A stretch of 64,000 nt of DNA from Fodinisporobacter ferrooxydans (GTDB taxonomy: Bacteria > Bacillota > Bacilli > Tumebacillales > MYW30-H2), in assembly GCF_022818495.1 (NCBI RefSeq), contig NZ_CP089291.1, positions 3,489,501 through 3,553,500 on the forward strand, given 5' to 3'. The number at the start of each line of letters is the position of its first letter. Within the stretch, counting starts at the first letter, position 1. The notes below the pieces were generated by a model. The model did no database searches, was not told the origin of the DNA, and saw only the letters and a list, made by a program, of their open reading frames with translations. The position numbers and the translations under genes are program-made. Shown here piece by piece: positions 15,886 through 24,759 of this stretch.

Positions 15886-17157
15886 GTGACAGATTCATTT
15901 TCCATTGAGCTTCCCTTCTCAAAACATATCGTAACAATGGTGGAGCAAGCAGAAGAGGAACTGCAATCCATATATCGGCAAATCGATCAAAATGCATTGT
16001 GGAATCAGCAAAAAGTCTTGCAGGCATTTCATAAGTATCAGTTGGCGGATTTTCACTTCACAGGTTCCACCGGGTATGGCTATAATGATGCCGGGAGAGA
16101 AGTTTTGGAGCGGGTATACGCCGAAGTGTTCCAAGCGGAAGCAGCACTTGTGCGGCCGCATATCACCTCTGGAACACATGCCATTGCATTGGCATTATTC
16201 GGTGTGCTGCGTCCGGGAGACCAGCTTTTATATGCAACCGGTAAGCCATATGATACATTGAAAAACGTCATCGGTGACGCAAAGAACACTGCAAATGAGG
16301 GATCTTTGGCCGATTTTGGCATACATAGTACGTACGTTCCTTTGCAAGACGACGGAACACCCAATATTGACGGACTTTTGCAAGGTATCACACCAAAGAC
16401 AAAAATGATCGGAATTCAACGGTCCAGCGGGTATGATTGGCGTCCAGCTTTGACGATTCAAGATATCGACAGACTTGTACGTGTGATCCGTTCCGTCAAT
16501 AAAGACGTGGTCATTTTTGTTGACAACTGTTATGGAGAATTTTGCGAGCCATTGGAGCCGACACAAGTGGGTGCGGATCTTGTCGTCGGATCTCTGATCA
16601 AAAATCCGGGCGGCGGTCTTGCTCCAAGCGGGGGCTACATAGTGGGGAAAGAACCGTATGTCAGACAGGCTGCCGGGCGTTTGACCGTCCCGGGAATTGG
16701 CGGAGAAGGAGGTGCCACTCTGGGAACGAACCGCAGTTTGTTGCAAGGCTTGTTTCTCGCACCCCATGTGGTTGGACAAGCATTGAAAGGAGCTGTATTG
16801 GCAGCTTATGTATTTGACCAGATCGGAATGAAGACATCTCCCGCATGGAATGCGACTCGTACGGACTTGATCCAGGCGATTGAATTTGGAGCGAGAGAAC
16901 GACTGATCACGTTTTGTCAGGCCATTCAATCGTCGGCGCCGGTAGATTCTCATGTTCGCCCAGAGCCTTGGGCAATGCCCGGATACTCCGATGAAGTAAT
17001 CATGGCAGCGGGTGCATTTATACAAGGTTCCTCCATTGAACTTAGTGCAGACGGTCCAATACGCCCACCTTACATTGGATACATGCAAGGTGGATTGACG
17101 TATGAGCATTGCAAATTGACGATCCTGCAAGTATTGGAGGATCTCTATTCACTCTAA
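15886..17157 (+). CDS. YnbB-like PLP-dependent enzyme (methionine gamma-lyase/aluminium resistance family)
   Basis: The protein is 423 residues from a GTG with AAAGGA upstream. It is a fold-type I PLP enzyme: HFTGSTGYGYNDAGRE at the start, RPHITSGTHAIALALFG at the cofactor phosphate site, FVDNCYGEF with the PLP-binding Asp, and SLIKNPGGG with the Schiff-base lysine at about 245. The family lies between hflX and glnR in many Bacilli, as here. It is annotated as aluminium-resistance or methionine gamma-lyase-like, but the physiological reaction is not settled. Confidence 0.9.
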   Translation: MTDSFSIELPFSKHIVTMVEQAEEELQSIYRQIDQNALWNQQKVLQAFHKYQLADFHFTGSTGYGYNDAGREVLERVYAEVFQAEAALVRPHITSGTHAIALALFGVLRPGDQLLYATGKPYDTLKNVIGDAKNTANEGSLADFGIHSTYVPLQDDGTPNIDGLLQGITPKTKMIGIQRSSGYDWRPALTIQDIDRLVRVIRSVNKDVVIFVDNCYGEFCEPLEPTQVGADLVVGSLIKNPGGGLAPSGGYIVGKEPYVRQAAGRLTVPGIGGEGGATLGTNRSLLQGLFLAPHVVGQALKGAVLAAYVFDQIGMKTSPAWNATRTDLIQAIEFGARERLITFCQAIQSSAPVDSHVRPEPWAMPGYSDEVIMAAGAFIQGSSIELSADGPIRPPYIGYMQGGLTYEHCKLTILQVLEDLYSL

Positions 17158-17173
17158 TTCTTTGACTCGTGCC

Positions 17174-17201
17174 GTTTGATGTTTGATGTTTGATGTTTGA
17201 T
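17174..17201 (+). repeat. Four tandem copies of GTTTGAT
   Basis: GTTTGAT is repeated four times without interruption (28 bp) just after the ynbB-like stop and next to the GlnR box. It is a short microsatellite that could vary in length by slippage. Confidence 0.85.
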
Positions 17202-17202
17202 G

Positions 17203-17259
17203 GAAGCTGTCAATATTTCTGACAGCTTCTTGACATTTCTATATGAACTGGTATATGAT
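17203..17259 (+). promoter_or_regulatory. GlnR box and glnRA promoter, overlapping a hairpin
   Basis: TGTCAATATTTCTGACA at 17208-17224 fits the GlnR/TnrA consensus TGTNAN7TNACA exactly. It is the core of a 10-bp inverted repeat (17203-17212 with 17220-17229) that could also end ynbB transcription. Directly after it are TTGACA at 17230-17235 and TATGAT at 17254-17259 with 18-bp spacing. GlnR bound here would repress glnRA when glutamine is plentiful. Confidence 0.85.
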
Positions 17260-17324
17260 ATAAAGTACACAAGAATATATTGTATTAACAAATATAAGGT
17301 AAGAGATCGGAAGGATGATCGAGC

Positions 17325-17732
17325 ATGAGCGACACATTACGCCGCAATCTCGCATTGTTTCCCATTGGCATTGTTCAAAAGCTTACAGAGCTTACCGCTC
17401 GTCAAATAAGATATTACGAACAACATGAGCTCATTCAGCCAGTACGTACGGAAGGAAACCAACGGTTGTTTGCCTTCAACGATGTGGAACGCTTGCTAGA
17501 AATCAAGAAGCTAATTGATCAAGGGTTGAATATTTCCGGAATCAAAAGGATTTTGGGACCTTTGGAAGCGCATTCAGATTTACCGAACAAAGAAGAGCAG
17601 GAAAAAACAGGAGAAATTTCCGAGCAGGAGTTGCATGATTTACTCAAACAAGAATTATTGACGGCCAGAATGAATCGGCCTGGAGTTGCAAATTCTCTTA
17701 TTCAAGGGGAATTGTCTCGATTTTTTCATTGA
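17325..17732 (+). CDS. glnR: MerR-family nitrogen regulator GlnR
   Basis: The protein is 135 residues. The MerR-type winged helix lies at residues 15-80 (IGIVQKLTELTARQIRYYEQ, then EGNQRLFAFNDVERLLEIKK). The short C-terminal tail ends in RPGVANSLIQGELSRFFH, the region that senses feedback-inhibited glutamine synthetase in GlnR. The position directly before glnA and the GlnR box in its promoter support the name. Confidence 0.93.
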   Translation: MSDTLRRNLALFPIGIVQKLTELTARQIRYYEQHELIQPVRTEGNQRLFAFNDVERLLEIKKLIDQGLNISGIKRILGPLEAHSDLPNKEEQEKTGEISEQELHDLLKQELLTARMNRPGVANSLIQGELSRFFH

Positions 17733-17837
17733 TGTCGCTTCAATGAAGCGAATCCACGAATGGATCTGTTGAAGCAGTCGGATGTATTTTTGGTTCCTTT
17801 GTTTCAGCAGATATTGTATGACCAGATTGCCCACTAC

Positions 17838-17880
17838 AATCCACAGGGAATGGTAGCATCCTTTCGCTGTGGATTTTTTT
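17838..17880 (+). terminator. Terminator or attenuator between glnR and glnA
   Basis: AATCCACAG at 17838-17846 pairs with CTGTGGATT at 17867-17875, followed by seven T residues. It separates glnR from glnA, so glnA expression depends on readthrough or on its own promoter between 17880 and 17960. Confidence 0.8.
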
Positions 17881-17960
17881 ATGAAAGAAAACGAAATAAA
17901 AAATTGATTGATTACCAAAAATATGACACAATGATAACGATTGTGGAAGGAGGAATCTAT

Positions 17961-19298
17961 GTGCAGGTAAACTTTACGCGTGAAGATATTCTACGTATGG
18001 CAAAAGAAGAAAATGTGCGGTATATTCGTTTGCAATTCACCGATTTACTTGGTGTCATCAAAAACGTGGAAATTCCCGTTAGTCAATTGACAAAAGCACT
18101 TGATAATAAAATTATGTTCGATGGTTCATCCATTGAAGGATTTGTTCGGATCGAAGAGTCCGATATGTACTTATATCCCGATTATAATACATGGCTCATT
18201 TTCCCTTGGGGAGATGAGCAAGGGAAGATTGCACGACTCATCTGTGACATTTATATGCCGGATGGTACGCCTTTTGCCGGAGATCCGAGAGGAATTCTAA
18301 AACGCGCCTTAAAAATAGCGAATGATATGGGATTCTCGTCAATGAACGTGGGACCCGAACCGGAGTTTTTTTTATTTAAACTTGACGAACAAGGCAATCC
18401 GACAACCGAAATGAACGATCAGGGCGGATATTTTGATTTGGCTCCTGTAGATCTCGGAGAAAACTGCCGCCGGGAAATTGTGCTTGTACTGGAATCCCTT
18501 GGCTTTGAAATCGAAGCATCCCATCATGAAGTAGCCCCAGGACAGCACGAAATCGATTTTCGCTATTCCAATGCACTGACTGCTGCTGATAATATTATGA
18601 CTTTTAAATTGGTCGTAAAAACTGTCGCACGCAAGCATGGTTTATATGCAACATTTATGCCAAAACCAATTTACGGCATTAACGGTTCCGGCATGCATTG
18701 CCATCAGTCATTGTTTAGCGGAAAATCCAATGCATTTTATGACGAAAGAGATGAACTCGGACTAAGCAAAGTTGCCAAACAGTTTTTGGCCGGTTTGCTG
18801 GCACATGCACGCGGGTTTACAGCCATAACAAATCCGACCGTAAATTCTTATAAACGATTGGTGCCGGGCTATGAAGCTCCGTGTTATATTGCCTGGTCTG
18901 CAAAAAACCGCAGTCCGCTTGTCCGGATCCCTGCATCGAGAGGATTAAGCACTCGAATTGAAGTTCGAAATCCGGATCCGTCATGCAACCCATATTTGGC
19001 ACTCGCTGTCATGTTAATGGCAGGACTTGACGGGATTCGAAACGAACTTTCTTTACCGGCACCTGTCAATCGCAATATATACGTGATGAATGAAACAGAT
19101 CGGGTGCGTGCCGGTATTTTGAGTTTGCCAGCCAATTTAAAAGAAGCACTGGATGAACTTTCTATGAATGAAGTCATGCGGAGCGCTCTGGGTGACCATG
19201 CATTTACTCACTTCTTAGAAGCGAAATTTATCGAGTGGGATATGTTCCGTACTGCTGTTCATCCGTGGGAGCGAGAGCAGTATTTAACAATGTATTAA
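17961..19298 (+). CDS. glnA: Glutamine synthetase, type I
   Basis: The start is the GTG at 17961 with AAGGAGG seven bases upstream. The frame is open for 67 more codons upstream, but those are not GlnA sequence. The 445-residue protein matches Bacillus GlnA in length. Motifs: [38 protein letters not shown] with metal ligands, [11 protein letters not shown] and [13 protein letters not shown]. It makes glutamine from glutamate, ammonia and ATP. There is no adenylylation-type tyrosine loop, in keeping with control through GlnR and feedback inhibition. Confidence 0.97.
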   Translation: MQVNFTREDILRMAKEENVRYIRLQFTDLLGVIKNVEIPVSQLTKALDNKIMFDGSSIEGFVRIEESDMYLYPDYNTWLIFPWGDEQGKIARLICDIYMPDGTPFAGDPRGILKRALKIANDMGFSSMNVGPEPEFFLFKLDEQGNPTTEMNDQGGYFDLAPVDLGENCRREIVLVLESLGFEIEASHHEVAPGQHEIDFRYSNALTAADNIMTFKLVVKTVARKHGLYATFMPKPIYGINGSGMHCHQSLFSGKSNAFYDERDELGLSKVAKQFLAGLLAHARGFTAITNPTVNSYKRLVPGYEAPCYIAWSAKNRSPLVRIPASRGLSTRIEVRNPDPSCNPYLALAVMLMAGLDGIRNELSLPAPVNRNIYVMNETDRVRAGILSLPANLKEALDELSMNEVMRSALGDHAFTHFLEAKFIEWDMFRTAVHPWEREQYLTMY

Positions 19299-19349
19299 AA
19301 TAGATCAAGCCTTCACCCATTATTCCGATACTGCCAATATTCCGCATAC

Positions 19350-19408
19350 CCCGTTTTTGAGAAAAAGCATTTGAGAAGATGCAAAGGATCGAAAACGGGT
19401 GTTTTTTT
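19350..19408 (+). terminator. Terminator after glnA
   Basis: CCCGTTTT at 19350-19357 pairs with AAAACGGG at 19392-19399, followed by a run of seven T residues. It closes glnRA. Confidence 0.75.
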
Positions 19409-19413
19409 ATTTG

Positions 19414-19746
19414 TCAATCGTTTTTACTCGGCACTAATAATTTCATACCCGGTGTAATGAGTGAAGAAGAAAGATGATTGATTCTCGTTAATCTGTAAAC
19501 GACATCTCGTATATCTTCATTCGGTTTTACAATCTGCTGTGCGATATTCCAAAGGGATTGCCCCGGCAAAACCGTTACATAATGTTTTTTATGTAAATCA
19601 AAAGAATTGCTTGCTTGTGCATGATGCCCGCTCCAAATCCCCATTCCCAAAATACTTCCCGATACGATCAAAGTGAATAATGCGACTCTTCTAGAGATTT
19701 TCCGCTTTTTCATCGGATTTGCGATGGTTCTTTTGTGTGTATTCAT
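19414..19746 (-). CDS. YneA-like LysM cell-division inhibitor, SOS-controlled
   Basis: The start chosen is the ATG at 19746 with AGGGGTGAT upstream, giving 110 residues; the frame is open further upstream but crosses the LexA sites. There is an N-terminal span (VALFTLIVSGSILGMGIW) followed by an outside LysM domain (YVTVLPGQSLWNIAQQIVKP, then SSLITPGMKLLVPS). A single-span LysM protein divergent from lexA is the YneA arrangement; YneA delays septation during the SOS response in Bacillus. Several LexA-like boxes sit in the shared promoter region. Confidence 0.85.
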   Translation of the reverse strand: MNTHKRTIANPMKKRKISRRVALFTLIVSGSILGMGIWSGHHAQASNSFDLHKKHYVTVLPGQSLWNIAQQIVKPNEDIRDVVYRLTRINHLSSSLITPGMKLLVPSKND

Positions 19747-19762
19747 GCCGATCACCCCTGTA

Positions 19763-19869
19763 CAAACGTATGTTCTGATATGAGAATAATACAAACGTAT
19801 GTTCGTGTCAATACGAACGTGAGTGTTTGTCCAAAAAAACGAATGTATGTTTGGACGAATGCATGTTTT
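19763..19869. promoter_or_regulatory. Cluster of four LexA (SOS) boxes between yneA-like gene and lexA
   Basis: Sites fitting CGAACN4GTTCG with one or more mismatches are at 19763-19776 (CAAACGTATGTTCT), 19792-19805 (CAAACGTATGTTCG), 19840-19853 (CGAATGTATGTTTG) and 19856-19869 (CGAATGCATGTTTT). A TATAAT at 19875-19880 follows for lexA. The leftmost two should control the yneA-like gene and the rightmost two lexA. Confidence 0.8.
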
Positions 19870-20033
19870 CATGTTATAATTTTACAAGATCATTTTTATA
19901 CAAGATTTCAATCAAATGATCCCATGCCTATTGCACTGCGCAAGAATTGATTTGATTTGAATTTGTTTGATTGCTAAAACATATGCGGTGTTTGAGAATT
20001 CTAGTACATAGATTTTAAAAAAGGATGATAGAT

Positions 20034-20672
20034 TTGGTGAAACTTTCAAAACGCCAACAAGAGATCATGGATTTCATCAAACAGGAAGTGAAGCAAAAAG
20101 GCTATCCGCCATCTGTCCGGGAAATTGGGGAAGCAGTGGGATTGGCCTCCAGTTCAACTGTCCACGGACATTTGGAGCGTTTGGAACAAAAGGGACTATT
20201 GCGGCGGGATCCGACAAAACCGCGGGCGATCGAAGTGATCAACCTGGAAATCGGTACAGCTGTCGGGGAACATTATCCAGAGACGGATCGATCGGTTATC
20301 ATGGCGCCTATCATCGGAAAAGTGACAGCAGGTCAGCCCATTACAGCTGTCGAGAATATCGAAGACTATTTCCCGTTACCGGCCAGTATGCGGAATGAAC
20401 CATCGATTTTCTTGCTGCATGTAGCAGGGAATTCCATGATTGACGCCGGCATTTTCGACGGAGACATGGTCGTCGTTCGCCAGCAGCGAACTGCACAAAA
20501 TGGCGATATTGTCGTTGCCATGACCGAGGATGAAGAAGCAACGGTAAAACGTTTCTTTCGGGAGGCGGATCACATTCGCTTACAGCCGGAAAATCCTGCG
20601 ATGCAGCCGTTGCGTTATGCCAACGTGACAATTTTGGGGAAGGTCATCGGCCTCTACCGCAACATTCATTGA
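20034..20672 (+). CDS. lexA: SOS repressor LexA
   Basis: I chose the TTG at 20034 because AAGGATGA lies at the right distance; the ATG at 20025 overlaps that site. The protein is about 212 residues. The winged helix is at 1-65 ([17 protein letters not shown], then [20 protein letters not shown]). The self-cleavage Ala-Gly is in KVTAGQPI. The catalytic Ser is in VAGNSMID and the Lys in EATVKRF. It represses the SOS genes, including its own gene and probably the polymerase operon at 45.3 kb. Confidence 0.96.
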   Translation: MVKLSKRQQEIMDFIKQEVKQKGYPPSVREIGEAVGLASSSTVHGHLERLEQKGLLRRDPTKPRAIEVINLEIGTAVGEHYPETDRSVIMAPIIGKVTAGQPITAVENIEDYFPLPASMRNEPSIFLLHVAGNSMIDAGIFDGDMVVVRQQRTAQNGDIVVAMTEDEEATVKRFFREADHIRLQPENPAMQPLRYANVTILGKVIGLYRNIH

Positions 20673-20749
20673 AAGCAAGAGGCGATCCGGATCATTGTCC
20701 AATCGTTTTTCAGTCAGTTCAACAGTTTATACAGAGGTGTGACTTGTTC

Positions 20750-21253
20750 ATGTTCACTAACATTACATTTCGGGATGCCGGTATCAGCGATTTGCCAACC
20801 ATCGTCGACATTTACAATGCAACCATTCCAAGCAGGATGGTAACTGCCGATACAGAACCTGTGTCAGTCGAAAGCAGGGAAAAATGGTTCAGCGATCATT
20901 CTCCGGCTTTCCGCCCTTTATGGATGATCGAATATGATGGGAAAGCATGCGGATGGGTGAGCTTTCAATCCTTTTACGGGCGACCCGCGTATAACGCAAC
21001 GGCAGAAATCAGCATTTATATTCATCAAGATTTCAGAGGCAAGAAAATTGGCCAATATAGTATACAGAAAGCGATTGATGCTTGTCCTAGGCTCCGGATT
21101 AAGACATTGCTGGCATTTATATTTGGTCACAACGAACCGAGTCTTCAGCTATTTGCCCGATTCGGTTTCGAACAATGGGCACATTTGCCGAATATTGCAG
21201 AATTGGATGGAATTGAGCGGGATCTAATCATACTTGGCAAACGGATTTTTTGA
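20750..21253 (+). CDS. GNAT N-acetyltransferase, phosphinothricin-acetyltransferase-like
   Basis: The ATG at 20750 has AGAGGTG upstream and gives 167 residues. The N-terminus ITFRDAGISDLPTIVDIYNA and the acetyl-CoA loop IHQDFRGKKIGQYSIQKAID fit the Pat/YwnH group of GNAT enzymes. FGHNEPSLQLFARFGFEQWA is the usual C-terminal motif. It acetylates a small amine or amino acid analogue; the true substrate is unknown. Confidence 0.85.
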   Translation: MFTNITFRDAGISDLPTIVDIYNATIPSRMVTADTEPVSVESREKWFSDHSPAFRPLWMIEYDGKACGWVSFQSFYGRPAYNATAEISIYIHQDFRGKKIGQYSIQKAIDACPRLRIKTLLAFIFGHNEPSLQLFARFGFEQWAHLPNIAELDGIERDLIILGKRIF

Positions 21254-21313
21254 TCGCTGTTTTGAATGGTCATTTCGAATTCGATTCGAGCGAATTCGAT
21301 CAGAGATATGTAT

Positions 21314-21359
21314 GCAAACAGCCGGGATTTCGAATCACCGTGAAATCCCGACTGTTTGC
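21314..21359. repeat. Long inverted repeat (18-bp arms, one mismatch)
   Basis: The arm at 21314-21331 (starting GCAAACAG) is the inverse of 21342-21359 (ending CTGTTTGC) in 17 of 18 positions, with a 10-base loop. It follows the GNAT gene by 60 bp and could act as a terminator, although a clean T run is missing. Confidence 0.7.
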
Positions 21360-21460
21360 TGTCGTTTCCCCTATTTTCCCAATTGCGCCGCAACCTTCTT
21401 TAAGATTGGGGTACCGCCAACAAAACGCGAAAAACGTACGCTAAGCAATCAAATTCAGTA

Positions 21461-21501
21461 AAAAGCCGGTTTCCCTGTACGCTAAGGTTGCCCGGCTTTT
21501 T
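21461..21501 (+). terminator. Rho-independent terminator
   Basis: AAAAGCCGG at 21461-21469 pairs with CCGGCTTTT at 21492-21500 and ends in T residues. It is probably bidirectional, since A residues precede the left arm. Confidence 0.75.
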
Positions 21502-21862
21502 GTGTCTCTAAGTGTCGGAAGATAGTTGTTTCAGTGGTCGCAATGATATTAATGTGGTGGTATGCTTCATATCAAACTTGTATTCACACTAGAAAGTTGA
21601 TATGTTTCCTCCTAAGAGGCGAAATGTGCAGTAGCAGTTCATACTTGAACGTTCCAGTAGACCTTTTGAAGTCCGCTGCTTGTGAAAGGTAAACAGTGTT
21701 CCATACGCTGATTGCATTAAATAGCATCTCGGCATTCGGGATGGTCGAAAAAGGGGATTAAATGAAAATCATCAAAGTTAGACTGGAAAAAGTGGATCAT
21801 GAAAATCATTTTCCAAAAATGGGCAGACTGGCAGAATTTTTTGAAGCCGTTTTTTAAAAAAA
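21502..21862. other. Gene-free flank of the broken transposase
   Basis: These 361 bp hold no convincing gene. I looked for terminal inverted repeats of the transposase remnant here and past 23367 and did not find a clear pair. Confidence 0.4.
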
Positions 21863-23367
21863 TTAGGCTACATGAGGACAAATCATCGACTTGAGTTGAT
21901 CCCACTGCTCCTTCTGGGTCACGTACCACGCATCCATGTGTTGGCAAATCATGATGTCATAGATACGTATATACCATATCATGGTGGAACGATGCCTGCT
22001 CGACTCAAGCTTGTAATCGATTTTCTCCCGCTTGTTGGAACGCTCAACGGAGGTGCGGCGGCCATAAATGAGGTTCCACTTCTCCGAGTTCCACGGTGTT
22101 TTCGTGAACGACCTTGGATTATCGCTGGTTTTCGTGTAGAAGGTACGACTATACTTGGCCGTAGAGCAGCCGCAAGTCGGTGAATATCTCCACTTGCGAC
22201 GATGGCCGCTTGTGATCCGTTCCATTGAGCTTCATAAGGGTTCCATTGGGACAAATAGGAATGCCCGATGGTGAGATTTGGATATCATTTGAACTCCTTC
22301 TTGGTGTGTTCTTCACAGAACGAACGTTCAAATCAATGAAGGGCTCCATACCTTGGTGTTCCAACAGCAGGTAAATGGATTCCGTATCATGAGCGGCATC
22401 GAGAAGCATCTTGTCTACCGTGCCCAAGGTGAAACGTTGCTTGAATTCAACTGTACTTAGGACCAGACTTACAGCGTCGTGCCGGGAAGCAGGCTGCAGT
22501 TTGGGGTACAAAGACAAATCGTGTTTACTGTCCGCCGCAGAGATCATGTACAGATGGTATCCGTTAAAGTATCGTTCTCTGGCGCTATCCTATCCCGAGT
22601 CGCAGTCGGGTTGGGAGTAAATGCGATCATGATTGCATTCAGCCATGCCGCGGGTACGACAATCACAAGTCGGTTTGCTTCGGAGGTAGGCGGCAGTGGC
22701 GACTGGTGTGCTATCACCGGCCGCACTAAGTGCCGAGAGATCCCCGAGCAACCCCAAATTCGCCGAAACCGTAAGGATTTGCGTTTGAAAAAAGTGGAGT
22801 AGCCGATCGGTAGGCAAACTGGTTTTCTTAGCAGTGTGAAGAATCATCCACTAAACCAAACGTTTGATTCTTCCAGGCGTGGCAGTAGGCGCTTTTTCTG
22901 CTTCGTCGGCTTCAAGTGTTTGTTGGTTTGGGGCCAGAGACATTTGAAAAAGTCGTAGAAGGTTCCTACTCTTGGAATAACGTCTAAGGCGAAACCGCTA
23001 AGAATGGCATAGATGGGCGTACGTTTCATTTCGTTAATCCATTCGGTAAGACCTTTTTCCGGATTTGTCATCAGGAAAATGAAGAAGGAGCGAAGCGTGG
23101 AAGCTGGATCGCGAGGCTCAGGCCCCCGGTCGGAGTAGAGGTCGTGATATACGAAAGGTCAGTATTCCAGAATTTGAGCACGAGCGGCCAGTCTTTATTG
23201 ACGATGACGATACCCGGCCCGTAATTGATGCGAAGCTGTTCCAGAACGAAATCCTGATAAGACGCGTGAGGAATGAATCCAGGCTTTAAAATGAACACCC
23301 CATACTTTGGTAGTAGGGAAAATAAATCCCTCATCGCACGGTTATTGGGGTGTTTCTGAAAAGTCAA
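21863..23367 (-). pseudogene. Degenerate DDE transposase, split by frameshifts
   Basis: On the minus strand the pieces, in order, are 23367-23071 (DLFSLLPKYGVFILKPG), 23071-22844 (TPIYAILSGFALDVIPRVGT), 22847-22590 (GDLSALSAAGDSTPVATAAY), 22547-22149 (RFTLGTVDKMLLDAAHDTES) and 22225-21863 (TSVERSNKREKIDYKLES). Together they spell a DDE transposase of a type common in Firmicutes, of about 480 residues. At least four frame changes separate the pieces, so it cannot be active. It marks this stretch as an insertion-prone region. Confidence 0.85.
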
Positions 23368-23429
23368 GTGTTTTTTAATAATATTTCAACATTTAATTTC
23401 CAGCTTGGAATGTTCCTAAATTAAAAAAT

Positions 23430-23507
23430 CTCCCTACGAAAGTGGGAGGATAGAAGTTTGGATGGTACGAGGAAATCCTTGTCCCATCTAGCTCGGCGAA
23501 TGCCGAG
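23430..23507. other. Three consecutive hairpins, possible structured RNA or mobile-element end
   Basis: Hairpin 1 is CTCCC (23430-23434) with GGGAG (23444-23448). Hairpin 2 is GATGG (23461-23465) with CCATC (23484-23488), with inner AGGA/TCCT. Hairpin 3 is CTCGGC (23492-23497) with GCCGAG (23502-23507). Read on the minus strand, hairpin 1 is followed by a T-rich run and could terminate the two secreted-protein genes to the right. Confidence 0.5.
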
Positions 23508-23658
23508 AGTCTATTAAAATGGGAGGGAGGAGAAAAGAAACACGTATCAAAATGGGTTTTCACCCCCCTTTTTAGCTAAATTTTCAGATGAATATATACT
23601 TATTTTAGAAAAACGATTTTAATACATTTTTAATGGGATTAAGAAAGTGAAATGTATT

Positions 23659-24036
23659 TTAAGGTCTTACACCGGGATGTTGTTTTTGCCATTCTAATTG
23701 GTGTTGCTTTAATCCTTCTTTAGTAGTTCTCACAAAAGTACCGTAAGGAAGTACAATTTCCTGAATGTTTGGATTTTTTAGTGCTTCGTCTTCACTATGA
23801 GTAACTTGATTAGGATTAAAGTTTCCTGGCTTATCAGTTCTCACAAATATACCTGTAGGCATTGTTATCGATTGTATATTTTTCACAATTTCTTCTCTTT
23901 GTTTTGCGGTAAGTGTTTTTTGTTGAATTGAGTGCCCGTTTAAAGAAGGACCAGTAATTCCTTTTGCAAAACCAAATAAAGCAACAGCAGCAATTGGTAA
24001 AGCTGCAATTGTAGTTATCTTAATCCACTTTTTCAT
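23659..24036 (-). CDS. Secreted or membrane-anchored hypothetical protein
   Basis: This 125-residue protein has an N-terminal hydrophobic segment (MKKWIKITTIAALPIAAVALFGFA), which may be a signal peptide or anchor. The exported part has two similar motifs: MPTGIFVRTDKPGNFNPNQV and LPYGTFVRTTKEGLKQHQLE. This is an internal duplication of a P-x-G-x-FVRT unit. No family was recognised. It lies 29 bp after the next gene on the same strand, so they are probably co-transcribed. Confidence 0.65.
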   Translation of the reverse strand: MKKWIKITTIAALPIAAVALFGFAKGITGPSLNGHSIQQKTLTAKQREEIVKNIQSITMPTGIFVRTDKPGNFNPNQVTHSEDEALKNPNIQEIVLPYGTFVRTTKEGLKQHQLEWQKQHPGVRP

Positions 24037-24065
24037 GTTATTATAAATCTCCTTTCATCCCTGAA

Positions 24066-24476
24066 TTAATAATATACATAACCATTTCCATCTGTTGCTA
24101 ATCCTGGTGTACCATAAGTCCAATAGGCTTTATTATACACTTCCAAGTTATAACTGTGACTATTACTGGGTTGGACATTAGACCAAGTAACATAGGCATC
24201 CGAATTTGTGTAGTTACCGTAAATTTCCTGCCAATAACCATTTGCATAATCTCCTATATCGTAAACCATATCGGCAGTTCCAGCCGAAGTTCCGTCAGTA
24301 GGGTATTGAACTAAATCCATCTGAACGTTCTCAACACTCTTAACATCAAAAGCAAATGCATCCGGTAGATATGTAGTAATACCTTGCCAGACGATAAGTG
24401 GGCTTGTACTTGCGAACGCAGTTAGTGGCGCGGCAATCGCTAATGTTGCTAATGCTCCTATAACAAATTTTTTCAT
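24066..24476 (-). CDS. Secreted hypothetical protein rich in Tyr/Asn
   Basis: This 136-residue protein has a clear signal peptide (MKKFVIGALATLAIAAPLTAFA, cleavage near residue 22). The mature part is acidic and rich in Tyr, Asn and Trp (ANGYWQEIYGNYTNSDAYVT), and ends YGTPGLATDGNGYVYY. It resembles small secreted beta-sandwich proteins. I recognise no family. It is the first gene of a two-gene leftward unit, and the 24477-24759 gap holds the divergent promoters. Confidence 0.65.
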   Translation of the reverse strand: MKKFVIGALATLAIAAPLTAFASTSPLIVWQGITTYLPDAFAFDVKSVENVQMDLVQYPTDGTSAGTADMVYDIGDYANGYWQEIYGNYTNSDAYVTWSNVQPSNSHSYNLEVYNKAYWTYGTPGLATDGNGYVYY

Positions 24477-24759
24477 AGTCTAACCTCCATTAATGATAGC
24501 GATACAAAATATGTAAGTATAAGTTATTAGAATTGAATATTTACCAAATTCCCACCCCTTTCTAAGAAAAAGACTACCATATTTCTTTTTAAAAAACGAT
24601 TTTCATACGGTAAGGTACATTAACACAGAAATTCCCAAATTTGTGACAGTTTAATATTTTTAGGAGGATAACTATTTGATTTGACGAATAATTTTGGAAG
24701 TAAGATAATAAAATTTTAACTTTAAAGGTTTTTATTGGAATGTTATACGGAGGTAAATA

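Noticed and set aside
16228-17130. Minus-strand frame of 300 codons
   Set aside because: It is antisense to the ynbB-like gene, which has all PLP-enzyme motifs; the minus frame has no recognisable domain or ribosome site.
21234-21461. Plus-strand frames of 64-75 codons after the GNAT gene
   Set aside because: They run across a long inverted repeat and have no ribosome site or recognisable sequence.
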